64,000 nucleotides of DNA from assembly GCA_015272515.1 (NCBI GenBank), contig JACYLN010000130.1, forward strand, positions 34,437-98,436, written 5' to 3'. The notes beneath the pieces are model-generated. The model was given only the letters and a program-made list of their open reading frames with translations. It was not told where the DNA came from and searched no databases. Made by a program: the position numbers and the translations under genes. The DNA comes from Leptolyngbyaceae cyanobacterium C42_A2020_001. Lineage in GTDB: Bacteria > Cyanobacteriota > Cyanobacteriia > Leptolyngbyales > Leptolyngbyaceae. This document shows positions 8,899 through 17,117 of this stretch, in pieces (position 1 is the stretch's first letter; every line of letters starts with the position of its first letter).

Positions 8899-11800
8899 CT
8901 ATACGATGAAATCGCTACTGCTGACTACACCAGGCTCAAGATTGGCAAACACAATCAATGGATCTTGACCTTGCACGCCAGCCCGATTCGCAACGGATTT
9001 ACCTGCGTAGTCACCCGTTCCAACAGTGAGTTCAATTTGGTCGAAGGTCAAGCCAGCTAATCTGATCTTGTCCTCACCAATTTTGAAGTCTACGATCCAA
9101 TCGCGGTTGTCGGCAGAAATCACAAACTGATCAGTGCCATCACCACCCGTGAGGACATTGTAACCAGGTCCACCGATCAGCGTATCGTTGCCCAATCCAC
9201 CTACAAGGGAATCTTCACCAGCCAAACCCACCAGCAAATCATCTCCTGCAAAACCGACTAAGACATCGTTACCAGCCCCACCAGCCAGAGTGTCGTTACC
9301 CGGACCACCGCTGGCGTAGTCGGGTAAGGAATCCCGTCCAAACAAAGTTTGGTACATCACCCGGTAAATTTCGGTGTTGTCCACAGTGGAAGGCAACAAA
9401 TCCGCATTCATCCCGTAGGCTTTGGAAACAATGCTGCCAGGGAAGTCAGGGGTTCCCACCCAGTTGATGGCAAAGTTGCCCATTGGACCGTCGATGCTGT
9501 TTTGAGAGGGAAATGCAACCCAGGGAAATTCTGCGCTGGCGGTGCTCCCTTTCTCCCCATCCAGGAAGGCGCGGGTGGTGTTGGTCGTTGTAGGGTTGAC
9601 GTTGAAGAAAGGCACTTCGGGCTGGCTAGCTGCCAAGTTGGGATTGCTGGCATCGAAGTTGCCGGACGGACGGGTGTAAGGCGCGAATTGGACAACTTGC
9701 AAACCGCCCGCATCGCTATCGGCTGCGGTAATGACCAGCGTGTTGGGATCGACGTTGTTGACGTAGTCCATCGCCACCCCGATCGCCGCATCTGCCCGCC
9801 GCACTGCTTCCACGGTGCCAACGGCATTGTTATTGTTAGCAAAGTTGTCAGTACCCTCTTCTTCCAACACCGCGAAGAAGTTTTTACCGCTGCGGTTTGC
9901 CAGCTTCAATGAAGCATCCAACATTTCTGCCACGGTGGGCGCAGTTGCAACATACAAAGGTTGGGGATTTGTTGTATTTAAGCCCAACGCCTCTTCCGTC
10001 ACGTCGTTGAAAGTGTCTTCGGCAGCAAACACCCCTAACAGCTTCGCCGGAGGATTGGCGCTGTTGACTGCTGCATTCATTTGTTCTTCGGTATACACCA
10101 CGGTGTAACCGAGGGATTGCGCCAATTCGATCAGGTTGATGGCAGGGCGACGAGCTGGATTCGTTTCAGAAGCATCGATCGCGGTTGTGACGTGAAAGCC
10201 AGTGGTACCAACAGGTAGCATATACAGCTCCCCACCACCCATAATCACGTCTGTACCAGAACGAATCACCTGCTCAATGATTTCAGCATACTTGTCGCGG
10301 GCACGGGTCTCGTTGCCACTACGGTTGCTGGTTTTTGCCGCGAAGGCAGCCGTGCCAGGTTCGGCCAGTTGACCTGACTGGATCAACATGGTGAATTTGC
10401 CTGCGGCGATCGCTTCATCCAGGATCGTCATCCCCGTGCGACCGGAGGCTGGAACCAGCAGTTCATTGGTTTCTTCCAAGCCAAAAGATTCGTTGAAAGT
10501 CTTGACCCCCGTGGCGTGGGTAACAGCACCCGCATTGGAAGTTCCGGTCAACTGGTTCTCCATGTGTCCCAGGTAAACCCCAGCATCGGTCATCATGTCC
10601 CAATTGAGGCGACCATCGGGTCCCTTGTCAATGTTCCGCAACGCCATGTAGTGAGAGGGGCTGGTGCCATCCGGGTGGATGAAAATTACGTTCCCCGTGG
10701 ACTGAGTAGCTTTGGGAGCTTGGGCGATCGGTTCTTGAATCCGAGGCTGGAGTTCTACGCCAAACAGGGTTTCGTACATCAATTCGTACATCACCGTGTT
10801 GTCAGCAGTGGATGGCAGTTTGTCGGCATTCAATCCATGTGCTTTCGACACGATAGAACCACTGTAGTCTGGGGTTCCAGCCCAGGCTACGGCAAAGGGG
10901 AAAACATCGCCATTCGCATCAGGTTGAGTCACAAAGGGCAACGTGTTCGCGCCAGTCTGCCCATCCATTGGCACGTTGCGAGCAGTCGTTGTGGGGTTAT
11001 TGTTGATCGTGCCTACGGGCTGAGTCGCACTGCTGCGATCGACCACTTGTAAGCCACCCGCATCACTATCTGCCGCCGTCAACAGCAGCGTGTTGGGGTT
11101 GCGATCAATGAAATCTAGCGCCACCCCGATCGCCCGATCAGCCCGCAGGGTGCCTTCGATCGTGCCAGCCGCGTTGTTGTTGTTGCCGAAGTTATCGCTG
11201 CCCTCTTCTTCCACGATGGTGATGGAACCATTGATAAAGTTGGGATGCCGTTCCATCAATTGCTGGGTAATCTCCAGCATTTCCCCAATTTCGGGTGCCG
11301 TGGGGTTATACAGTGGCAGGTTTTGAGCCGCTAAAACTTCTTCGGGGCGATCGTTAAAGGTATGAATGGGCGCAAACACACCCAGCACCTTGGTAGGAGG
11401 CGTAGGATACTTTGCGGTATCTAATAAATCCCGAAGCTGTTGTTCGGTGTAAACAACGGTATAGCCCAGACTCTTTGCCAGATCGATCAAATTTTCGGAA
11501 GGGCGCTGCAATGGATTGGTGCTGAGAGCGTTGTATTGAGCGGCTGTTCCATGAAACCCATCCTGACCGACAGGAATCATATTGAGTTCGCCACCACCTA
11601 AAATAAAATCCACTCCAGACAGAATCACTTCTCTAGTGATATCTGCCAACCGCTGACGGGGGGGAACCCGCTGCCCGTTCACCTCTAGTTCACCGACTTG
11701 AGCCACAAACGCAGCCGTACCAGGCTCATAGGCAGCACCAGATTGAACTAAGGCAGTGACCTTATTGGCTTCCACTGCTTCTTGCACAATGGTTTTGCCC

Positions 11801-12072
11801 GTTGTTCCTGCCAGAGAAGTGACAGGCGTGTTGTCTTGATTTAGTCCAAACGATTCTGCGTAGACCTTTGCCCCTGTGGCATGAGTGACAGCGCCTGCAT
11901 TGGAAGTACCACCCAGTTGGTCTTCCATGTGTCCTAAATAGACGGCAGCATTCTCAAGTTTGTCCCAATTTAGTCGTCCATCGGGACCAGATTCTACAAA
12001 CCGAGCAGCCGCATAGTGAGAGGGGCTTGTTCCATCCGGGTGAATGAAAATTACGTGATTATTACTAGGCAT
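8899..12072 (-). CDS. secreted protein with two tandem alkaline-phosphatase domains and RTX repeats
   Basis: A protein of about 1057 residues. Two similar halves (about 5-455 and 465-925) each begin with [14 protein letters not shown] and contain [18 protein letters not shown] or EEEGTDNF, and DSDAGGLQV, the layout of the alkaline phosphatase superfamily. The usual DSA nucleophile motif is replaced by TSNAGA, so substrate or chemistry may differ from PhoA. RTX nonapeptides follow ([15 protein letters not shown], then [13 protein letters not shown]; about 930-990), then a type I secretion tail ([17 protein letters not shown]). There is no N-terminal signal peptide, as expected for type I export. 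ATG 12072 was chosen because GGGAG lies five bases before it. The middle member of the phosphate-scavenging cluster. Confidence 0.87.
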   Translation of the reverse strand: MPSNNHVIFIHPDGTSPSHYAAARFVESGPDGRLNWDKLENAAVYLGHMEDQLGGTSNAGAVTHATGAKVYAESFGLNQDNTPVTSLAGTTGKTIVQEAVEANKVTALVQSGAAYEPGTAAFVAQVGELEVNGQRVPPRQRLADITREVILSGVDFILGGGELNMIPVGQDGFHGTAAQYNALSTNPLQRPSENLIDLAKSLGYTVVYTEQQLRDLLDTAKYPTPPTKVLGVFAPIHTFNDRPEEVLAAQNLPLYNPTAPEIGEMLEITQQLMERHPNFINGSITIVEEEGSDNFGNNNNAAGTIEGTLRADRAIGVALDFIDRNPNTLLLTAADSDAGGLQVVDRSSATQPVGTINNNPTTTARNVPMDGQTGANTLPFVTQPDANGDVFPFAVAWAGTPDYSGSIVSKAHGLNADKLPSTADNTVMYELMYETLFGVELQPRIQEPIAQAPKATQSTGNVIFIHPDGTSPSHYMALRNIDKGPDGRLNWDMMTDAGVYLGHMENQLTGTSNAGAVTHATGVKTFNESFGLEETNELLVPASGRTGMTILDEAIAAGKFTMLIQSGQLAEPGTAAFAAKTSNRSGNETRARDKYAEIIEQVIRSGTDVIMGGGELYMLPVGTTGFHVTTAIDASETNPARRPAINLIELAQSLGYTVVYTEEQMNAAVNSANPPAKLLGVFAAEDTFNDVTEEALGLNTTNPQPLYVATAPTVAEMLDASLKLANRSGKNFFAVLEEEGTDNFANNNNAVGTVEAVRRADAAIGVAMDYVNNVDPNTLVITAADSDAGGLQVVQFAPYTRPSGNFDASNPNLAASQPEVPFFNVNPTTTNTTRAFLDGEKGSTASAEFPWVAFPSQNSIDGPMGNFAINWVGTPDFPGSIVSKAYGMNADLLPSTVDNTEIYRVMYQTLFGRDSLPDYASGGPGNDTLAGGAGNDVLVGFAGDDLLVGLAGEDSLVGGLGNDTLIGGPGYNVLTGGDGTDQFVISADNRDWIVDFKIGEDKIRLAGLTFDQIELTVGTGDYAGKSVANRAGVQGQDPLIVFANLEPGVVSSSDFIV

Positions 12073-12830
12073 TTGCACTCCCAAAAGTAATAGTTGTGTG
12101 ATGCAGAACACTCGCAGCGATCTCGTTGAGCAAAGGTATTTTGCAATAAGCCACCTTTGCTCTTATCAAAGTAATGATGTTAGGAAAACCCTTTATCAGA
12201 AAACCACTTAAAAGTTAAGATCAGGATAATTAAAGTTGAAATTCCATCAAAATTGATTTGATCTAGACAAGCTAAAATATTAACTGGATGTATTTATCAA
12301 AAAGACAATGTTTCTGCTACAAATAAGTTATCAGGAGTAGCAAAACATATTAATCGTCTTTGTGAAATGCCTTTCAGAAAAGAATCTTTTCACTTATTAG
12401 CGATATTTTTAGCCTCAAATAATTAAATAAAAATACCTAAAATAATCGTAAATATCATAAAAATTAGACCCACCAAAAAGGTCGATTAATAGAAATTTAC
12501 TTAAAGTCTTGACTCAACTTTTAAAAAGTTTAGATAGGGAATAGAAGGTGAGTTAAAAACCAATTTTTCACTGATTTTGACAATAGACCTAATATTTTCA
12601 TCGCAAGAGATAAAGTTAGATCCCTAAAAGTCTCCGTTAATCTGGATTGAGTTCTATAAATTTGAATATTGCCATAGCTAACATACCATCAGTGATATTG
12701 CGGTTATGAGTTATCTAGATCACGATCGTTCTAAAAAAGCTCTAACAAAGCAGCAAAATCATTCTTATAAGGCAGAAGGTTGTAATTCTTGATCGTGCTC
12801 TACCCTACGACGCGATCTCTGCTGCCAAAG
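12073..12830. other. long AT-rich gap between the two phosphatase genes
   Basis: About 760 bases with many stops in every frame and no supported gene. It contains the promoter region of the double phosphatase gene and a Pho-box-like triplet repeat listed separately. Nothing else is recognised. Confidence 0.5.
12206..12235 (-). promoter_or_regulatory. candidate Pho box (PhoB-type site) upstream of the double phosphatase gene
   Basis: On the minus strand three 8-mers spaced by 3 bases read CTTTAATT, CTGATCTT and TTTTAAGT. This matches the layout of cyanobacterial Pho boxes (three repeats of YTTAAYYW, 3-base spacers) at 5-6 of 8 positions each. It sits 134 bases upstream of the ATG. The position and the gene's predicted role agree, but the match is imperfect in an AT-rich region, so it is a guess to test. 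Confidence 0.35.
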
Positions 12831-12904
12831 AAAAAACATCAGGGCATCCAGCAAGCATCAAAGTTACGGCTTATCTGGAAGAAACCTGATGTTTCTAAGA
12901 ATTC
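12831..12904 (-). terminator. likely terminator of the RTX alkaline phosphatase gene
   Basis: ACATCAGG (12836-12843) pairs perfectly with CCTGATGT (12895-12902), with an inner CCAG/CTGG pairing in the large loop. On the minus strand a T-run follows the stem. It lies about 50 bases past the stop at 12953. Confidence 0.6.
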
Positions 12905-12952
12905 TGCGATCGCTCCGCTAATCCAGAGCAGTTGGGTATGAAGCCTTACTTC

Positions 12953-15355
12953 CTACAGAGGCAACGTGCTCAGGTTCGTCCAAGTTAGAGTAGCCAGCAG
13001 ATCGTCGCCTTGGCTTACCAGAGTGTCATTACCACTCCGGGTCAGCGTAATGTTAGCAGCCGTCAAACCAGACCCTAATGTGAACTTGTCGTTAGAGTCA
13101 AAGTTGAAGATAGTAACAGAACCCGTTCCCGCATTGAGGGTAAAGATATTGGCACCGTCTCCTATAACAACCACTTTGTCATTGCCAGTACCCGCGTTAA
13201 TGATATTGTTGCCAGCACCTGCATAGATCTCATCGTCACCAGCACCGCCAAGAATTTCATCATTGCCAGAGCCTGCAAAGATGATATCGTTGCCAGTTCC
13301 TGCATCGACGTAGTTATCGCCATCACCAACCGCGATGTCATCATTGCCTGCACCAGCATAGATTACGTCATCCCCTATCCAGGCACGAATGTAGTCATCG
13401 CCAGCACCAGAAAAGACGGTGTTATTACCAGCGTTCACAATAATGGTGTCGTCACCAGTGCCTGTGTACACCAGATCATCGTCATTTTCGGCATACACCG
13501 TGTTGTTACCGTTATTAGCGTAGAGGTAGTTCTTCCCACTTCCACCGTAAATGGTGTCATCAAACGCACCCGTATAAATGATTGCATCCTCACCTGGTCC
13601 AGCCGTGAAGTAAGCATTTGCTACTTGAGGTCCGGTAATGTTGGGCTTCTCGGTAGAACCTGTAATGGCAGCTAATTGTGCTTGATAGATGTGGCTTTGG
13701 TCTACCCCATTGACAAATCCAGGAATTTGGAAACCATAGCTCTCGAACCCTTGCCCCACAAAGCTTGTGAGAACTTCAGAGCCAGCACCTTGATAGTAAA
13801 CAGGTACAGGACGGTTTGTATGATTGCCCCAGCCATACTTGACGGTTGGGTCAGACCCCCAGAAATTGCCTGCTAATGTTGGGTTAGTCTCTGACGTTAA
13901 CGCTTGTGCTCCTTTGGTTTGCAACAGTAAGGGGTAATCGGGATTCAGCGTGAGATAGTGATCATGGTCAGCGGTGACAATCAACAGGTTGTTTTCCCAA
14001 CCTCCATTGCTTTGAATCCAGTCAATAGTAGATGCAATGGTTTTGTCAAAATCCAACACCGTGCCGATGAGGTTGTCAATGTTGTTGTCGTGGGCTGACC
14101 AGTCAAGGTCGCCCGATTCCACCATCAGCCAAAAACCGTCTTTGTCCTTACCTAACACATCCAATGCTGCATTAGTCAAATCTTTGAGGGTGGGGTTCTC
14201 ATTGCGTTCTCTAGCGATGAAAGCGGCATCGGTTTCACCAGGATTTAAGGGACGTTGGGTGTCAGGTCTTAACCCTTGAGTGCTGAACAGGGAGAACATA
14301 TCTAGCCCGGTGGTGCTGTAGTCACCATTGGCAGAACTAACGGGCAAGTTGCCGTTTTGTCCCCGTGCTCCGTACAACCCAACTAAGCGATCGCCCTTGT
14401 CTGGATCCAACCCAGCCGCCGTACTTGCCAGAACATTCGCAGCATTGGCACCCCGCTCCAGAAAAGTGTAACCGTAGCGGTTGTCGGTTGGGTTGGCAAC
14501 CAGATACTCATACGTATCTTTAGAAATAAATCCAAAATCGCGAGGAGGTTCAACGCCTTCAGGAAGAGGATTGGCAGGAGTGGAGAGAGGATGTCCACCC
14601 CCCAACAACACCGTCGGCTGATAAATCCGCAATTCCTGTTGCAGAATGCTATCCAGATCAGGAAACTCACTGTCGTACTTACCGCGACGGTTAACGGTAG
14701 CCGCTGCTGCACCGGGGGTTGCATGGTCAATTGGGACAGAGGTGACCAAACCCGTCGATTTATTGTTCAGAGCCGCCGTAACTAGGATAGTTTCGAGCGG
14801 TTGTTCAAAAATATCCACACCGATCGCGTTATTGTAGCTCTTCACGCCAGTGTACAGCGTGGTTGCGGTGTTTGCTGAATCGGGATAGCTGTACTTGATG
14901 TATTCCTCATTGAAGCCAACCGGAATTGGACCACCGTAGTAAGCGGCATCCCAGGGGAAAAAGCCACCTTCAATCGGGTCGTAGCCGACTAAATTACCTG
15001 TTGCACCACTGGCAACAGTTGCACCACCAGTGGCAGTAGTGCCAGGGTTAAATCCAGGATTGAATTGAAAACCAGGTAGCACAGGGCTTCCAGCAGTCAC
15101 TGCATCCGATCCTGTAAGAGCGGAATTTCCTGTACTGAATGTCCCGTTGGCACCCGCGACTGTGGTTCCGTAGGTCGTAACCAGGCTGTAACCAGTCAAG
15201 TTTTGAAAACTCAACCCAGTTCCCTTACCAGAAGTGTAAAAGTCGCTTAGATTAGTGCCGGTCTTACCCTCTTGAATCTGTTGATAAATTGCCGCTGCAC
15301 GAGCCATTTCCCAGCCCATACCGTCGCCAATCATGATGATGACGTTCTTAGCCAT
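12953..15355 (-). CDS. RTX-type secreted alkaline phosphatase (PhoA superfamily)
   Basis: An 800-residue enzyme that would release phosphate from organic monoesters outside the cell. The catalytic part (about 1-590) opens with VIIMIGDGMGWEMA (metal-binding Asp), has a PDSANTATTLYTG nucleophile motif near residue 155, DHATPGAAAATVNRRG, MVESGDLDWSAHDN and TADHDHY for further metal ligands. Residues ~600-730 are a run of glycine/aspartate nonapeptides (GSGNDEILGGAGDDEIYAG type) that bind calcium, followed by a type I secretion tail. ATG 15355 has GGGAG ten bases upstream. Unlike its neighbour it keeps the expected active-site serine. Two Fur-box-like palindromes lie 217-264 bases upstream, the only such sites noticed in the window. 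Confidence 0.92.
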   Translation of the reverse strand: MAKNVIIMIGDGMGWEMARAAAIYQQIQEGKTGTNLSDFYTSGKGTGLSFQNLTGYSLVTTYGTTVAGANGTFSTGNSALTGSDAVTAGSPVLPGFQFNPGFNPGTTATGGATVASGATGNLVGYDPIEGGFFPWDAAYYGGPIPVGFNEEYIKYSYPDSANTATTLYTGVKSYNNAIGVDIFEQPLETILVTAALNNKSTGLVTSVPIDHATPGAAAATVNRRGKYDSEFPDLDSILQQELRIYQPTVLLGGGHPLSTPANPLPEGVEPPRDFGFISKDTYEYLVANPTDNRYGYTFLERGANAANVLASTAAGLDPDKGDRLVGLYGARGQNGNLPVSSANGDYSTTGLDMFSLFSTQGLRPDTQRPLNPGETDAAFIARERNENPTLKDLTNAALDVLGKDKDGFWLMVESGDLDWSAHDNNIDNLIGTVLDFDKTIASTIDWIQSNGGWENNLLIVTADHDHYLTLNPDYPLLLQTKGAQALTSETNPTLAGNFWGSDPTVKYGWGNHTNRPVPVYYQGAGSEVLTSFVGQGFESYGFQIPGFVNGVDQSHIYQAQLAAITGSTEKPNITGPQVANAYFTAGPGEDAIIYTGAFDDTIYGGSGKNYLYANNGNNTVYAENDDDLVYTGTGDDTIIVNAGNNTVFSGAGDDYIRAWIGDDVIYAGAGNDDIAVGDGDNYVDAGTGNDIIFAGSGNDEILGGAGDDEIYAGAGNNIINAGTGNDKVVVIGDGANIFTLNAGTGSVTIFNFDSNDKFTLGSGLTAANITLTRSGNDTLVSQGDDLLATLTWTNLSTLPL

Positions 15356-15438
15356 TGCAGTCTAGCTCCCAAATTTGGACAAAAAATTCCCTTCCGACAT
15401 CGCTGCTAAGTAACAACAACGTCAGAAAATATACACAA

Positions 15439-15468
15439 ATTTACAAATCCTTTACATCCTGTTAGATG
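15439..15468 (+). promoter_or_regulatory. weak Pho-box-like direct repeat upstream of the RTX phosphatase
   Basis: ATTTACAA, CTTTACAT and GTTAGATG occur as three 8-mers with 3-base spacers, about 85-115 bases upstream of the ATG but in the opposite orientation. The spacing fits a Pho box; the sequence match is poor, mainly in the middle unit. Confidence 0.25.
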
Positions 15469-15571
15469 TAGTAGGCATTCCCCGCAATGCCCTATGCAAC
15501 ATAGCATCCGTGTCACTACTAGGGTGAGTTCTCCAAAACACACCAAATCACAAAAAAGTATGAAATTACAC

Positions 15572-15590
15572 AATGATAATGAGTATCATT
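15572..15590. promoter_or_regulatory. Fur box, upstream copy 1
   Basis: AATGATAATGAGTATCATT is a 9-1-9 palindrome with a single mismatch. It closely fits the Fur consensus (7-1-7 core TGATAAT-N-ATTATCA; here TGATAAT-G-AGTATCA). It lies 217 bases upstream of the phosphatase start. The gene on the other side (psb32) points the same way and ends here, so only the phosphatase can be its target. Confidence 0.75.
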
Positions 15591-15600
15591 CCGAAATGAT

Positions 15601-15619
15601 GCTGATAATGAAAATCATT
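15601..15619. promoter_or_regulatory. Fur box, upstream copy 2
   Basis: GCTGATAATGAAAATCATT contains TGATAAT-G-AAAATCA, a second 7-1-7 Fur-type site 29 bases (centre to centre) from the first. Paired sites about three helical turns apart are consistent with cooperative binding of Fur dimers. Confidence 0.65.
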
Positions 15620-15639
15620 ATTGGTTAACTAAAGATTAT

Positions 15640-15687
15640 TTCCGAGGATCAAAACAATTAACCCCTATTCCTGTGGATAGGGGTTAA
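15640..15687 (-). terminator. rho-independent terminator of psb32
   Basis: TTAACCCCTAT (15658-15668) and ATAGGGGTTAA (15677-15687) are perfect 11-bp arms. The next inner positions also pair, leaving a 4-base loop. On the minus strand the tail reads TTGTTTTGATC. It lies 44 bases past the psb32 stop and insulates it from the phosphatase promoter. Confidence 0.85.
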
Positions 15688-15730
15688 AGGCAAAACTAAT
15701 AAGTTGATAGAGTGACCGCTCTACTTGAGG

Positions 15731-16453
15731 CTACCGCGAACCCATGTATTGGTAAAAGTAGTAGGTTGCCATTGGAATGATAGTTGCGGCAATCAAGAAG
15801 CCAATTACCCAAACTGTAGCGTTGCTCTTTTTGGTGTCCTCTTTCGTTGCAAAGGTGCCTTCCACCATGACATCGTCCTTCATTTCCGGTGGTCCAGGGT
15901 CTTCTTGCCCCGAAAGAACGGCGACTATGCGATCGCTAGCTCCCAGCAACGCCTGATTGTACTTGTTGCCATCTTTGAGGGGAATCAGCACGCTTTCCTG
16001 AGCAACGCTAGTGGCGATCGCATCCGGCATAACGGATTTCACCTTCTCACCCGTGTGAATCCCGGTGTTATTGGTTAAGTTATCAATCACCAGCACCACC
16101 TGGTTTGCCTGGTCTGCTGGCTCTGGAAACCAGCGGGTGAAAAGCTTATCGGCAAAGCCCTGCGCCGTCTCGTCATAGTCCAACCGATGAATCGTGACAA
16201 TCCGAACTTCGTAGCCAGTGTCCTTTGCCAAGTTAGACAAGGTTGAACTCAGCTTTCCTTCACTGCTGCGACTGAGAATTTCTGCTTTGTCAACCACCCA
16301 GGTATCTTCTTCCAGTGCTGGAATTTCATACAGACTAGTGGCATACGCGGGAGCCACCACAAGCTGGGTTGCAAACAATAGAATGATCACAGGCAGCAGC
16401 CATTGCTGGAGCGATCGCATCTGCTTTGGAAGTTGGTTGAGGAGCCTTCTCAT
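15731..16453 (-). CDS. psb32: Psb32-like TPM-domain protein, photosystem II repair
   Basis: A 240-residue thylakoid-lumen or periplasmic protein. It has an N-terminal signal or anchor segment (WLLPVIILLFATQLVVAPAYA), a TPM domain at about 45-190 (VVDKAEILSRSSEGKL, EVRIVTIHRLDYDETAQGFADKL, VVLVIDNLTNN) and a C-terminal membrane span (VWVIGFLIAATIIPMATYYFY). This architecture is that of Psb32, which in Synechocystis and as TLP18.3 in plants supports photosystem II repair under strong light. The start is uncertain: ATG 16453 gives the most compact signal peptide, while 16483 and 16519 are in-frame alternatives with no better ribosome binding site. It is transcribed divergently from the HHL1-like gene and ends in a strong terminator. 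Confidence 0.85.
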   Translation of the reverse strand: MRRLLNQLPKQMRSLQQWLLPVIILLFATQLVVAPAYATSLYEIPALEEDTWVVDKAEILSRSSEGKLSSTLSNLAKDTGYEVRIVTIHRLDYDETAQGFADKLFTRWFPEPADQANQVVLVIDNLTNNTGIHTGEKVKSVMPDAIATSVAQESVLIPLKDGNKYNQALLGASDRIVAVLSGQEDPGPPEMKDDVMVEGTFATKEDTKKSNATVWVIGFLIAATIIPMATYYFYQYMGSR

Positions 16454-16636
16454 ACTGGTATCTTTTTGCAACTTATCTTTCATGAATCTTACGCTTATCA
16501 ATCGCGTTCTGCAATTCAATAGGCTTTAGATGCTGAGGTATGTTGTGGGAACTTTATAAGATGGTTGATCACAAACGAGCTTAAAAAGCTGTAAACTTTT
16601 ATTAATAAGTTTTCATATCACTAGTCAAATACCTCT

Positions 16637-17065
16637 ATGGCAAGCTCAACTGGATTTGGCAAACCGAAGCAAGCGAAGCAACCTTCTAAAACTGCTGACA
16701 AGCGGGTAGCTGCTTCCAAGCAGTATGACAAGATGAAATCGGAAGGATTGCCAGAGTTTAATATTTTTATCCGCGTCAAAGATAAAAACAACTGGTTTCC
16801 AGTCGGTTCGTTGGCAGTGAATCGCAGCAACCAGATTAGCCGTGCCATTTTTGAGAAAGAAGCAGAGTTGCTGCAAGGCGCATTTCGCTTGTTTCCGGTG
16901 TTACGCAAGAGCCAGAACAACCTGGAATACGGCTATCGCTTGAAAGAGTTTTCTGATGAGCCAATTCAATTAGCCGTGCGCCCAGAGCCTGGCAAGGACA
17001 ATCCGTTGCAGGGTGCGATCGCTCAAGTGCAAAATGCGGTTTCAGGCTTGTTGAAGAAGAATTAA
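16637..17065 (+). CDS. HHL1-like protein (photosystem II protection)
   Basis: A 142-residue soluble protein with a basic N-terminus (KPKQAKQPSKTADKR) and a conserved body: GLPEFNIFIRVKDKNNWFPVGSLAVNRSNQI, then LFPVLRKSQNNLEYGYRLKEF and RPEPGKDNPL. The pattern matches the cyanobacterial relatives of plant HHL1 (hypersensitive to high light 1), a thylakoid protein that binds photosystem II core subunits and aids its repair. No signal peptide or membrane span is seen. It shares a short divergent promoter region with psb32, which supports a photosystem II role. Assignment is from recalled motifs. Confidence 0.75.
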   Translation: MASSTGFGKPKQAKQPSKTADKRVAASKQYDKMKSEGLPEFNIFIRVKDKNNWFPVGSLAVNRSNQISRAIFEKEAELLQGAFRLFPVLRKSQNNLEYGYRLKEFSDEPIQLAVRPEPGKDNPLQGAIAQVQNAVSGLLKKN

Positions 17066-17117
17066 AAGTGTCAAAGCCTGATTGACAGCTACTTTTCATT
17101 TTGAATGATTCATCGTC

